A stretch of DNA of 64,000 bases from contig NZ_CP051461.1 in assembly GCF_012584515.1 (NCBI RefSeq), forward strand, positions 248,001 to 312,000. Direction: 5' to 3'. The stretch's first letter is position 1; every line of letters begins with the position of its first letter. The notes under the pieces were generated by a model. The model did not search any database and had not been told where the DNA came from. It was given only the letters and a program-made list of their open reading frames with translations. This stretch comes from Polaromonas vacuolata. GTDB taxonomy: Bacteria; Pseudomonadota; Gammaproteobacteria; Burkholderiales; Burkholderiaceae_C. Shown piece after piece: positions 18,942 through 28,333 of this stretch. A program made the position numbers and the translations under genes.

Positions 18942-20154
18942 GTTACTGACAAAAATACGATCTAAAAATTGGCGGGATTGATCGAATTGCGTTGGTAATC
19001 GCATTGCCCCGCACTAGGTCAGTCAACCCGAGAAAGCGGCTCCGCCCACGAGAATGTTTGGCCGCTTACTCCTAGACCCTTCTTGGGCTTTGTCCAGCTT
19101 AGAAGGTATTAGCTATAGCCGTTTGGATACTCAAAACCTGACTGATTCTGGACAAGCGGATCAAGGCAAAAATGCGTGTGAAATGCTGATGATTTTGAAC
19201 CACAAGACCAGCATTGAGATGCTGATTGTTAATATTTATAAGACGGGTATTTATCTGCTTATTTTTAGAATCTGCACGCCGTTTTATCCCAGAACTTGAT
19301 GCGCGAGGACGCTGGTAGCGGACGTTTCTGCCGGTGAGCCGTAGACATTTTGGGCAGCGTGTTTCACCCCTTGGTCATGCCTTGGCTGCTAGAGGACAAC
19401 TTTCGCCTGCTCCGGACTAAAGCCCGCGCCATCCCAGACCCGTTCGAGCAAGTTTTTTTTCTGATGCTGCAACTGCCTTATCGACAACTCTTTGATAGTG
19501 TGAATAAACGCCTCTCTCGCTTAGCGAGCAATATTGCACTGGCCAAACATAATCTTTGTCAGCTGCTCTTGATCGATGTGTTTGTGTGGGCATATGAGCG
19601 GTCGTATTAGTGCTACTTAGAGACAAGTCCAGCAAGGACAGAGCCTGATCTCTTGAAAATTCAATACTGATAGGCTTTGATTTAAGCGCTACCAACGGTT
19701 GTCAAAGGGAAATGGATTCCTACTGCAACCACCATCGAAAAATTAGCCATTGCATTAGCGTCAGAAAAAGATGCCGACGATTTCTCACGCATATTGACTC
19801 AAGTCCTTGATCCGCTTCACGAGGGCCGTGTGGCGCGCTACAGGCTTAAAAGCACTGAGTTCTTGGCGCGGGTACAAACCATCACTCCAAAGCGAAACAC
19901 AAAACTTAAAACGCGAGAAGTTCAAAGCTTCAAAAAGTGCTGGGACAAAGGTAAAACCACCGCCTAGCGTGATGTACGTCGTTCCTTCGCGAAAGTTCAG
20001 TAAGTGGCGAGTAAAAGCGTTAGCTCTGTCATATGTCATGCAAAACGACGGCTTTGCCTAGCTGACTGTATGAAGTGTGGTAACGTCATTTTAAATTTGA
20101 ATAGATCTTTTTAAGAGCAGAAAGTATGCATTTCTTGTTTTCTTTTACCCAATA
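18942..20154. other. Decayed, largely gene-free stretch
   Basis: About 1.2 kb without a convincing intact gene. Short plus-strand frames (19054-19299 and 19350-19610) show no family I know and lack ribosome sites. One segment, 19686-19967, looks like the C-terminal part of a helix-turn-helix protein. With the frameshifted MarR copy that follows, the stretch reads as a gene graveyard at the edge of the polysaccharide locus. Confidence 0.5.
19686..19967 (+). pseudogene. Possible 5'-truncated helix-turn-helix gene remnant
   Basis: A frame of 93 codons runs from a TAA at 19683 to a TAG at 19965 without a usable start. It reads TVVKGKWIPTATTIEKLAIALASE, resembling the last helices of Xre/HigA-type DNA-binding domains, then a basic tail with LARVQTITPKRNTKLKT. 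Only the C-terminal half of such a domain would be present. The match is by eye and moderate. Confidence 0.3.
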
Positions 20155-20456
20155 ATGGTAAGTTATTCGCGCGAAGAAACCGACTTCAAGGCCTGGTGTC
20201 TGCTGGCGCAGAACCCGCGTTTAAGCCAGCGCGAGAAGAGTCCGGTGCTCAGTATCAGTTTGGATAAAATCAACTTTTACCTCAAAGTCTTGATCGGTGA
20301 AAGTTTGGACAAAGTGCAGCACTTTCGCAAGAACCAAAATAAGCTGACTCACACCTATCTGCTAACTCCGTGGGCATGACTGAGAACGTTAGCCTGACAG
20401 TTCGCTTTCTGACATGCAATGAGGCTGATTACAAAAGCCTGAGGCTGGAAGTCCAA
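20155..20456 (+). pseudogene. Frameshifted paralogue of the EPS-associated MarR-type regulator
   Basis: The first 70 codons read EETDFKAWCLL, NPRLSQRE, FRKNQNKLTHTYLLTP and align position by position with the intact regulator at 22379-22729. At about 20370 the frame breaks just after LTP. Reading one frame over restores the rest as GMTENVSLTVRFL and YKSLRLEVQ, matching GIAEKSEITQRFL and FALQLEVR of the intact copy. One lost base explains this. The helix-turn-helix also carries substitutions (SPVLSISLDKINF against SQSLGVSLGKTNF), so it is a decaying copy. Confidence 0.8.
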
Positions 20457-20505
20457 GCTTCGACGGCTGCAGTCAGCCTATCCCAAAACAAACAATATTC
20501 ACTTC

Positions 20506-21945
20506 ATGACTAACGCAAAAATCATCCCGGTTATTCTCTGCGGCGGCTCAGGCACTCGACTGTGGCCACTCTCGCGTAAGAGTTTCCCCAAACAGTTTGT
20601 TCCGTTGATTGATAACAAAAGCCTGCTGCAACTCACGCTAGAGCGTGTGGCACAAATCAATGGTGTTGGCTGCAGTTCCGAGGCGATTTGCGTCGCGTCA
20701 GAAGAGCACCGTTTTTTGGTTGCTGAAGTCATGCAGGTGGCCAAAGTCAAAGGTCCGATTATTTTGGAACCGATAGCGCGTAATACCGCGCCCGCTATGG
20801 CGCTTGCTGCGTTGCAGGCTGCACCCCAAGACTTGTTGCTGTTTTGTCCTGCTGATCACCACATTCCCGACGCGCAAGCTTTTGCCTCGATGGTGCAACA
20901 AGGCTGCGCGGCCGCTCGCGCCGGCGCTATCGTTACCTTTGGTGTGGTGCCCAGCTTTCCCAGCACGGCATATGGCTATATTGAGCAAGGCGCGACCAGT
21001 AGTGATGGTAGTTTTGGCGTAGCACGTTTTATCGAAAAGCCCAACGCAGATAAAGCCCAAGCGCTGATTTTGCAAGGTAATGTTCTTTGGAATGCGGGTA
21101 TTTTTCTGGCGCAAGCCAGTACTTTGCTTGAGGCCTTGCAGGCGCACGCAGCTGACATTTTGCAGAGCTGCCAGCAAGCCATGGCACAAGCTAGCAAAGA
21201 CCATCAGTTTATTCGCCCAGCGGTGACTTCTTTCGCCGCCTGCCGATCAGACAGCATAGATTACGCGGTGCTTGAGCGTCACAAAAACGTAGCTGTCGTG
21301 CCTTTCTCGGGTGCCTGGAGTGATGTGGGTAGCTGGAATGCCGTCGCGGACTTGATCCCCGCTGACGAGCACGGCAACCGCGTCGACGGACATGGTCTGA
21401 CAATTCAAAGCCAGCGGACGTTTATTCACTCTCCGCACCGCGTCGTCGTGACTTTAGGTACACAGGATTTGCTGGTGATAGACACACCAGATGCGCTGCT
21501 TGTGGCTAACACTAATTATGCTGAACAGGTTAAAACGGTGGTGGCGCAACTGCACATGAAGGAAAAACCAGAGGCTAGCCTACACCGCAAAGTGGCGCGG
21601 CCTTGGGGTTGGTACGACAGCATAGATCGAGGCGATCGCTTTCAGGTCAAGCGCATCACCGTACGCCCAGGCGCCAAGCTCAGCTTGCAAATGCATCACC
21701 ACCGAGCAGAGCACTGGATTGTGGTCAAAGGCACGGCCTTGGTGACTCGGGGGGAAGAAGAAATTCTATTGGCTGAAAATCAAAGTACTTACATTCCTTT
21801 GGGCGTCAAGCATCGCCTAGAAAATCCCGGCAAAACTGATTTAGAGATGATAGAAGTCCAGTCCGGTAGCTACCTAGGCGAAGACGATATCGTGCGTTTT
21901 GAAGACACTTACGGCCGCGTTGCCTTGGAGCCAACTAATATTTGA
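20506..21945 (+). CDS. manC: Mannose-1-phosphate guanylyltransferase / mannose-6-phosphate isomerase
   Basis: A bifunctional type II enzyme of 479 residues that makes GDP-mannose from mannose-1-phosphate and GTP, and interconverts fructose-6-phosphate and mannose-6-phosphate. The nucleotidyltransferase domain shows LCGGSGTRLWPLSRKSFPKQF and FIEKPN; the C-terminal cupin isomerase domain shows LSLQMHHHRAEHWIVVKGTA and YIPLGVKHRLENPG. It opens the polysaccharide locus. No phosphomannomutase lies in the window. It sits between the frameshifted and intact MarR copies, which suggests a duplication at the head of the locus. Confidence 0.94.
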   Translation: MTNAKIIPVILCGGSGTRLWPLSRKSFPKQFVPLIDNKSLLQLTLERVAQINGVGCSSEAICVASEEHRFLVAEVMQVAKVKGPIILEPIARNTAPAMALAALQAAPQDLLLFCPADHHIPDAQAFASMVQQGCAAARAGAIVTFGVVPSFPSTAYGYIEQGATSSDGSFGVARFIEKPNADKAQALILQGNVLWNAGIFLAQASTLLEALQAHAADILQSCQQAMAQASKDHQFIRPAVTSFAACRSDSIDYAVLERHKNVAVVPFSGAWSDVGSWNAVADLIPADEHGNRVDGHGLTIQSQRTFIHSPHRVVVTLGTQDLLVIDTPDALLVANTNYAEQVKTVVAQLHMKEKPEASLHRKVARPWGWYDSIDRGDRFQVKRITVRPGAKLSLQMHHHRAEHWIVVKGTALVTRGEEEILLAENQSTYIPLGVKHRLENPGKTDLEMIEVQSGSYLGEDDIVRFEDTYGRVALEPTNI

Positions 21946-22378
21946 TGCCTCACAAATGCAAAGCTTATTATCTGCTTCGTACATCGCGGTTACATAGAGA
22001 TTGCCAAGTTAGCGCAGACCGTTCAATCGGTGTTGAGAGCCACGATCAGATCGAGCTTGCAACAAACAAGGTCATCGGCACATCGCGTGAGCGCAGCAAT
22101 TGAGCCAATACGCTAAGTAACAGGCCGAATTTAGTTTGCAAAATGAATCTACGCTTTGTCAACATTCGCAATCAGTCAAGGGCCTAATTTGTTTAGGCAA
22201 GCTAGATGTTTCGCAGGGGAGGTGGTGTCAAAGGATTGCTACACGCCTTCATCGCAAAGTGAGCCTTGCTATCTTCTTGTAAGCCTATGCGACTGATCCC
22301 ATCATGTTAAAGTGCGTTTCGAGCTTGAACAGACTACTTTTACTGAATTCAAGTGACTTTATCCAGCACTTCAACACA
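21946..22378. other. Intergenic region upstream of the EPS regulator
   Basis: About 430 bases between manC and the MarR-type regulator. I see no coding frame with protein character, no clear promoter of standard form and no strong hairpin. It is a likely site for control of the locus. Confidence 0.4.
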
Positions 22379-22729
22379 ATGACGCCAAACGAATTGCACG
22401 AAGAAACCCACCTCAAGGTCATGCGCTTGTTAGAGGTCAATCCGCGTTTGAGCCAGCGCGAGGTGAGCCAATCACTGGGCGTTAGTTTGGGTAAAACTAA
22501 TTTCTGCATTAAAGCCTTGATTGATAAGGGTTTGCTTAAAGTAACTAGCTTTCGCAAAAGTCAAAACAAACTGGCTTATGCCTATTTACTCACGCCAAAC
22601 GGTATTGCTGAAAAAAGTGAAATTACGCAACGTTTTTTGAAACGCAAAATAGCACAATACGAGTGTCTGCAGGCAGAAATTTTTGCACTGCAGCTAGAAG
22701 TTAGAAGCGATAAAGATAGTGAAAAATAA
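22379..22729 (+). CDS. MarR family EPS-associated transcriptional regulator
   Basis: A winged-helix DNA-binding protein of 116 residues. The reading helix lies in NPRLSQREVSQSLGVSLGKTNF, followed by the wing FRKSQNKLAYAYLLTPNG. A coiled-coil-like C-terminal helix (FLKRKIAQYECLQAEIFALQLE) probably dimerises it. This small family is found beside EPS loci in betaproteobacteria and is thought to control them. The frame opens at 22304, but the ATG at 22379 starts just before the conserved EETHLKVMRLL. Confidence 0.87.
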   Translation: MTPNELHEETHLKVMRLLEVNPRLSQREVSQSLGVSLGKTNFCIKALIDKGLLKVTSFRKSQNKLAYAYLLTPNGIAEKSEITQRFLKRKIAQYECLQAEIFALQLEVRSDKDSEK

Positions 22730-22846
22730 TCATGGCTAACGATTCGAAATTAGCGTGTATCGTTTTATTTGAATCAAATCTGCTGTTAGATTCAATTGCG
22801 TCTGCATGACGTGCGGTCAATAATAAATATTCAATTAGTGTCTGGT

Positions 22847-23170
22847 ATGACTTCACGCAAAAACTCTCCTCTTTGGACTAAATACGAAATCTTTTTCTAT
22901 CGCGTCTTTGACGCAGCTTCTGTATTTATTAAAAAGACAAGACCTTATACCTTTGGGCGTTTTTTGAAAAACTGTATTTCAAAGTTATGGACATGTGAGT
23001 TAACTAATATCTTGAGTAAATTAATTACTCATTTAGTATGGCTTTGTGCACGCAGCAATATGCAGCATTATCTAGTTCGCAGCATTTATTGGTTGGTCAA
23101 ACACTGCTTTTTCTCAAATGAAGAATATAAGGCAAAAAAGCTGCTGGTTAATGTGGAAAAATTTGCATGA
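22847..23170 (+). CDS. Hypothetical protein, AT-rich
   Basis: A frame of 107 codons from an ATG at 22847 (open from 22796) ending in an ATGA overlap with wzx. It is rich in Phe, Lys, Leu and Trp, basic, and has one moderately hydrophobic stretch around ILSKLITHLVWLCA. I recognise no family. The tight overlap with wzx suggests that it is translated, or that it is the end of a gene truncated when the locus was assembled. No clear ribosome site precedes the ATG. Confidence 0.4.
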   Translation: MTSRKNSPLWTKYEIFFYRVFDAASVFIKKTRPYTFGRFLKNCISKLWTCELTNILSKLITHLVWLCARSNMQHYLVRSIYWLVKHCFFSNEEYKAKKLLVNVEKFA

Positions 23171-24615
23171 AACTTCTGCGACATACTATTTTTAACCTGA
23201 TTGGTCTGGGCGCACCTTTGTTGGTTGCAGTGGTAACCATACCAATGTTGATTCATCAGCTGGGTCCAAGTCGTTTTGGTTTGTTAACCCTTATTTGGGC
23301 AGTAGTGAGCTACTTTGGTTTATTTGATTTAGGCCTTGGTCGGGCACTGACCCAGCAATTGGCTGTCGTTTTTTCTAATAAGGAGTACAACAAGATTGGC
23401 CCGTTAGTCGGAACGGCGACCGTCTTAATGGCCATCCTAGGCGTAGCAGCTGGCGTCTTGATGGCCGCAACAGCATCATGGGGTGTAGGCCTTATTCAAG
23501 ATGTGCCGGATCGACATGAGTCCATTAATGCTGTGTATGCAATGGCATTAGCCATGCCTTTTATTGTTCTGACTTCGGGCTTTCGCGGTGTATTGGAGGC
23601 ACAACATGCTTTTGGCATCATCAACTTGATTCGACTTCCCATGGGTTTGTTTACATTCTTGGGGCCACTGGCTGTCGTGCTTTATGGCGGTGGCCCTAGG
23701 CTTGATTACATCGCTTGGGTATTGGTCCTCGGAAGGGTGATTGCCTGTGCTGTACATGCCTATTACGCGTGGCGTGTTTTGCCGCAAGATCGTAGTGCAC
23801 TTGCTTGGCGAGTAGATTTATTAAAGCCACTTTGCATTTCGGGCGGCTGGTTGACGGTCAGTAACATCATCAGTCCCTTTATGGGTTATGTGGACCGTTT
23901 TGTAATTGGTGCAATCATTTCAGCCAGTGCAGTCGCTTACTACACAACGCCACAAGAGCTAGTGACTAAGTTATGGATAGTGCCAGGCGCATTGACGGCA
24001 GTACTTTTCCCCGCTTTTGCTGCACAGATGGCGCGGCGTGATTTGGAAACCTGGGTCTTGTTCAAGAAAGCCGTGAACTGGTTATTTTTGTTACTTCTAC
24101 CAGTGACCGTAGCCCTGACCTTATTTGCCCATGAGATTTTGTCTATATGGATTAATCCTGTATTTGCCGATAGCAGCGCGGTACTGCTTCAAGTTTTTTC
24201 AATTGGAATTCTTATTAATTGCTTAGCGCATGTTCCATTTACTTTGATTCAAAGCGCTGGCGCAGCTCGGCTCACTGCATACGCTCATCTTGCTGAATTG
24301 CCATTTTTTCTTTTGGCCTTATGGTGGCTGACGTCGATGCACGGCACATTGGGTGCGGCCATTGCATGGTTGCTTCGTATGGTGTTCGATACCATCCTAA
24401 TGTTCATACTAGCTAGTCCGCTGTTAGGTCGTTCTGCTAAAAGTATATTGAACGTAAAAGTTTTAATTTATTTTTTCTTAGCTATTTTAAGTTTTGCTGG
24501 ATTCTTTATTGAACCAACATTTGATCGTCTGCTATGGATTTTCTTTGTGATGGGCCTGTCGATACTCGCATTAATAATTTCACTTAGAATAATTCGTAAG
24601 TCTAGTATTTTTTAA
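23167..24615 (+). CDS. wzx: Wzx-type oligosaccharide flippase
   Basis: A 482-residue inner-membrane protein of the polysaccharide transporter (MOP) superfamily that moves lipid-linked repeat units to the periplasmic side. It has about 12-14 hydrophobic segments along its whole length. The typical N-terminus is visible: NLIGLGAPLLVAVVTIPMLI then LGPSRFGLLTLIWAVV and FDLGLGRALTQQ. The start overlaps the hypothetical gene before it. The family diverges fast, so the class is certain but the substrate is not. Confidence 0.88.
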   Translation: MKLLRHTIFNLIGLGAPLLVAVVTIPMLIHQLGPSRFGLLTLIWAVVSYFGLFDLGLGRALTQQLAVVFSNKEYNKIGPLVGTATVLMAILGVAAGVLMAATASWGVGLIQDVPDRHESINAVYAMALAMPFIVLTSGFRGVLEAQHAFGIINLIRLPMGLFTFLGPLAVVLYGGGPRLDYIAWVLVLGRVIACAVHAYYAWRVLPQDRSALAWRVDLLKPLCISGGWLTVSNIISPFMGYVDRFVIGAIISASAVAYYTTPQELVTKLWIVPGALTAVLFPAFAAQMARRDLETWVLFKKAVNWLFLLLLPVTVALTLFAHEILSIWINPVFADSSAVLLQVFSIGILINCLAHVPFTLIQSAGAARLTAYAHLAELPFFLLALWWLTSMHGTLGAAIAWLLRMVFDTILMFILASPLLGRSAKSILNVKVLIYFFLAILSFAGFFIEPTFDRLLWIFFVMGLSILALIISLRIIRKSSIF

Positions 24616-24640
24616 TACGGTTATAAAAAATAAAAAAGCA

Positions 24641-25573
24641 ATGACGAAAAAATTTCCACTGGTTAGTATTGTCACGCCAACTTATAACCAAGCCGAATAT
24701 CTGGCTGAAACGATAGAAAGTGTCTTGGCGCAAGATTATCCCAACATTGAGTACATCGTACTTGATGACGGATCAACAGATGAAACGTCTGAAATATTAA
24801 AAAAATACAGTGGAAATATTCGTTATGAGCGACACGCTAATATGGGCCAAGCACGTACTTTAAATAAAGGATGGGCGATGTCGTCGGGTACTGTTCTTGG
24901 TTATTTAAGTTCCGACGATATTTTGTATCCAGGCGCAATTCGAAAACTAGTTGAAATACTTGAACGTGATGAATCGATTGTTTGCAGCTTTCCGGATGCT
25001 GATCTCATTGATAGTCAGTCTAGGGTAGTGAAAAAAAATATATGCCAGCCATTTAATTTAGGTGATTTAATCATTCGACAGGAATGCTACATAGGTCCCG
25101 GCGCCTTGTTCCGGCGAACCTCTTTCGAAGCCGTAGGTGGTTGGAAAACAGAGTTGAAGTTAGCGCCTGATCGTGAATTTTGGATGAGACTAGCTGCACA
25201 TGGTCGTTTTGAGATGTGCCGTGACGTCTTAGCTGGATACAGAATGCATAGTAATTCAATTTCTTATAAAGACGTATCCGAGCTTGCTGCGAGCGAGTAC
25301 TTATGGGTGCTCGATCAATATTTTGCCAATGCTTTAGTTCCAGTTGATATCGCCTCACGTAAGTCTGAGTCCTACGGCTATGCCAAATTAATATTAGCGC
25401 GTAATTGTTTTCGTTCAGGCTTCCTAAAACGTGGTTGGGCACTTTATCAAGAAGCATGTAGCCTACATCCCCCTCTACGCAACTTCAATATAAAAATAAA
25501 AATTATTCGAAATGTAATCAGTAAGCCAGTACGTATTGCTTTATCAACTTTTCGCTCTTTAATTAAAAGTTGA
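24641..25573 (+). CDS. Family 2 glycosyltransferase
   Basis: An inverting GT-A glycosyltransferase of 310 residues adding a sugar to the lipid-linked repeat unit on the cytosolic face. The nucleotide-sugar site shows SIVTPTYNQAEYLAETIESV, VLDDGSTDETSE and the metal-binding LGYLSSDDIL; the acceptor region shows APDREFWMRLA. It lies 25 bases after wzx and 10 bases before the original start of the wzy-like gene, so it is part of one transcript. Donor and acceptor cannot be read from the sequence. Confidence 0.9.
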   Translation: MTKKFPLVSIVTPTYNQAEYLAETIESVLAQDYPNIEYIVLDDGSTDETSEILKKYSGNIRYERHANMGQARTLNKGWAMSSGTVLGYLSSDDILYPGAIRKLVEILERDESIVCSFPDADLIDSQSRVVKKNICQPFNLGDLIIRQECYIGPGALFRRTSFEAVGGWKTELKLAPDREFWMRLAAHGRFEMCRDVLAGYRMHSNSISYKDVSELAASEYLWVLDQYFANALVPVDIASRKSESYGYAKLILARNCFRSGFLKRGWALYQEACSLHPPLRNFNIKIKIIRNVISKPVRIALSTFRSLIKS

Positions 25574-25661
25574 CGATAAATTTATGAAATTAAATACCTT
25601 TAAGCTAAAATGGTTAGCACCATTAATTTTTTTTTAGTTTTATCTTTCATTAACTTTAATA

Positions 25662-26918
25662 TTGTATTTCTTCGGCCCTTGGCCTTGGAATGAAGAATCG
25701 CCAAGTCTCTTGGCTGGCTATCTTATCGCTGCGCAACTATTTATTGTTATAGGTTATCTCTTGGCATGGCGTCAGGTTAAAAAAATTCAGATAGTTAATA
25801 GCAACTTAATTAAGTCTCAAAATATCGCTACAGGCATTATCTTTTTAAAGCGATCCTTGCTGTTGACGATACTTTTTCTTGTCCCCACTTCTTTATCTCG
25901 TACGGGTAATTTTTTACCAGATGTTATGGCTGGGCTTAATGAACCAGGTACGGTTTATAACTTTAACTTCGCACGTTTAGAGGAGGGTAATAGCTTTACT
26001 ATGTTTGAGTATCTGCGTATGTTGGTATCTCCTTTTTTAATTGGTTTTTATCCGCTTGCTGTTGTTTATTGGTCCAAACTATCTGTGAGCGTTAAGTTTT
26101 TTTGTTTATTAGCAATACTCTTTAACTTAAGTCTTTATTTGGCTACCGGTACCAATAAGGGCATTGCTGATTTTGTGATTACATTACCGTGGTTGATGTT
26201 TCTTGGAGTTTCAGCCGGATCACTCCAACGCAGGATTCCTCTCGGCGCCTTGGTTGCTGGGATGGTGCTCATGTTTTTTGCGCTAATGGTTTTTTTTGGA
26301 ACGGGTCAAGTTCAGCGAGAAGGCGGTGTCGCTGAAAAGGGAGTCTTTAATACCGGATTTGGTTTGATTACCGCAGATACTTCAAATTTAATCTCGAATC
26401 TTCTTTCAAGTGATTTTCAAATTATTTATGAATCTATTACTAGATATATTGGGCAAGGTTACTATGCGCTTTCAATGAGTTTTGGTATTGAGCACAGCAG
26501 TACATTAGGTTTTGGACACTCGATCTTTTTAGCAAGAAATGCAGATATGATTTTTGGTACAAACAAATTTACGACCACGTCGATTCCTAGTCTGTTAGAG
26601 GATCAAACTGGGTGGGGAATGTTTTCTTTGTGGCATTCTATTTACCCATGGTTTGCATCTGATTTTGGATTCATTGGCACATTATTTGTTTTAGCGATTT
26701 TTGCTTATTTATTTGCATTGAGTTGGGGTAAGTCTTTGGTGACGCTGTCTCCACAGTGGGTTATATTAGTCTATCTAATGTTTATATTATTTTACTATAT
26801 TCCCGCTAATAATCAAATATTTCAATCGGGTGAAACATGTTTTGCAGTTATTCTTTTATTTGCAAGCTTAATTTTTAGTAAGTTATTCCCTTCTATTGTT
26901 TTGCAGAGTAATAAATAA
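25662..26918 (+). CDS. Wzy-like O-antigen/oligosaccharide polymerase, disrupted N-terminus
   Basis: A membrane protein with about 10-12 hydrophobic segments in 418 residues and a larger loop around NADMIFGTNKFTTTSIPSLL, the plan of Wzy-type repeat-unit polymerases acting in the periplasm. Its frame starts only at a TTG (25662) in the middle of a hydrophobic helix. An ATG at 25584, 10 bases after the GT2 stop, is in the same frame, but TAG at 25635 (codon 18) interrupts it after MKLNTFKLKWLAPLIFF. The other frames through the T run close quickly, so an indel does not explain it. Either a downstream start is used or the gene is damaged. DNA is strongly AT-rich. Confidence 0.7.
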   Translation: MYFFGPWPWNEESPSLLAGYLIAAQLFIVIGYLLAWRQVKKIQIVNSNLIKSQNIATGIIFLKRSLLLTILFLVPTSLSRTGNFLPDVMAGLNEPGTVYNFNFARLEEGNSFTMFEYLRMLVSPFLIGFYPLAVVYWSKLSVSVKFFCLLAILFNLSLYLATGTNKGIADFVITLPWLMFLGVSAGSLQRRIPLGALVAGMVLMFFALMVFFGTGQVQREGGVAEKGVFNTGFGLITADTSNLISNLLSSDFQIIYESITRYIGQGYYALSMSFGIEHSSTLGFGHSIFLARNADMIFGTNKFTTTSIPSLLEDQTGWGMFSLWHSIYPWFASDFGFIGTLFVLAIFAYLFALSWGKSLVTLSPQWVILVYLMFILFYYIPANNQIFQSGETCFAVILLFASLIFSKLFPSIVLQSNK

Positions 26919-26980
26919 TAATTATATTAAATTACTTTTTTATGTATATAAAAAGGGTTGTAAATCATAATTAACTAAAT

Positions 26981-28051
26981 ATGTATAAATATAAAAATAC
27001 CGATAATAATATTATATTAAGTGCTTTTGGTATTCACTCAGGCGGAGGACTTATTTTGCTTGAGGCACTTATTAAAGGCCTGAAGGGCTCTTTAAAGGCA
27101 GCTTCATTTGATATTCGATTTATTGCTGATGCGTTTTCAATATCAAGCGATGTAGATGTTGATTATGTGCGCAGAAGTTTTGTTGCTCGAATATTGTCGC
27201 TGTTTCGTCTGTCTAGTAAGGTGGCTCTTGGCGATACCTTGTTATGTTTTAACAGCTTGCCACCCTTAATAAAGTCAAAGGGGCGCGTTATTGTTTTTGT
27301 CCATGCGCCTCATTTTGTTGGCGCTCATCGTGGTATTACATACACCAAGCTCACGGCACTTCGTTTGGAGATCGAACGTGTGTGGTTTAAACTTGGTATT
27401 GCTAATTGTGACGAAATTTGGGTACAAACTGAAGTGATGCAAGACGCTATGCGTTCGCAATATCCATATGCCGTCATAAAGGTTGTTCCTCTTGTTGACG
27501 AGTCAATTATTCAACGTCTTGCGGTACTTCCTGTGGTCGGTGGGCGGCCTAAGGCAGATGCTTCACAGTTCACATTTTTTTATCCAGCAGATGCAGTTGG
27601 TCACAAAAATCATGAAAATCTTTTAAAGGCTTGGTCACTACTCGCACAACAAAATCGTAGGCCGATACTTTGCTTAACTTTGCGTCCTGCAGAACTAAAG
27701 CTTTTAGAAGAGCGCACGCAGCTCGATCCAATCCTGAAAATATCGCTGGTGAATCTAGGTTGGGTGTCCAGAAGTGATGTGTTGAAAAAATTGAGTCAAT
27801 CATCTGCATTGATATTCCCATCTAGAGCTGAAACATTTGGCTTACCAATGCTTGAGGCTCGCTCATTAGGCATCCCTGTCGTAGCATCAGAGCGTGATTT
27901 TGTTCGCGATGTTTGCATACCAATTCAAACCTTTGATCCCGATTCGCCGCGTTCCATTGCAATGGCTGTTTTGCGCTTTATGGATGGTGAAGCATCGATT
28001 CCAACTCAGTATTACTCGGCTGATCGTTTTGTCAAAAGCATTCTGTCGTGA
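26981..28051 (+). CDS. Family 4 glycosyltransferase
   Basis: A GT-B retaining glycosyltransferase of 356 residues. The C-terminal domain starts with FFYPADAVGHKNHENLLKAW, and the EX7E nucleotide-sugar motif is SRAETFGLPMLEARSLGIPVV. The N-terminal domain has a glycine-rich loop (AFGIHSGGG). It follows the wzy-like gene by 62 AT-rich bases. The next 280 bases up to 28333 show no gene I can identify. Confidence 0.88.
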   Translation: MYKYKNTDNNIILSAFGIHSGGGLILLEALIKGLKGSLKAASFDIRFIADAFSISSDVDVDYVRRSFVARILSLFRLSSKVALGDTLLCFNSLPPLIKSKGRVIVFVHAPHFVGAHRGITYTKLTALRLEIERVWFKLGIANCDEIWVQTEVMQDAMRSQYPYAVIKVVPLVDESIIQRLAVLPVVGGRPKADASQFTFFYPADAVGHKNHENLLKAWSLLAQQNRRPILCLTLRPAELKLLEERTQLDPILKISLVNLGWVSRSDVLKKLSQSSALIFPSRAETFGLPMLEARSLGIPVVASERDFVRDVCIPIQTFDPDSPRSIAMAVLRFMDGEASIPTQYYSADRFVKSILS

Positions 28052-28333
28052 GGGCTTTGATATTAGAGTCGGTTTTTAATGTGTGGCCTGTAGGGGATGA
28101 CGGCCGCGTACTGATTTCATACGCCAGAACTATTTATCCCGCTAAAAGACACATCAACAACGGCTCAACTTGTACTACGGTTCAGAGCCTAAATACATGC
28201 TAAGTTCCAATCAGTAGATAAGTTATTACAAGCCGCATTTGGGTCCTGTTTTGCACGCTATAAAGCGCTTGCAGCTCTGAATAAAAACTCAGGCATAAGG
28301 CAAGATTAAAGTGAGCGTATAGACTATAAAAAT

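Noticed and set aside
19350..19610. Plus-strand frame of 86 codons
   Set aside because: TTG start, no ribosome site and no family pattern; treated as part of the decayed stretch.
25584..25662. Frameshift by T-run slippage as the cause of the wzy-like break
   Set aside because: With eight or ten T the alternative frames meet stop codons within about 10 and 25 codons and do not rejoin the polymerase. The frame before and after the TAG is the same, so it is a nonsense codon.
28052..28333. Gene fragment between the GT4 and SDR genes
   Set aside because: Short frames exist, but none has a recognisable domain or start; left unannotated.
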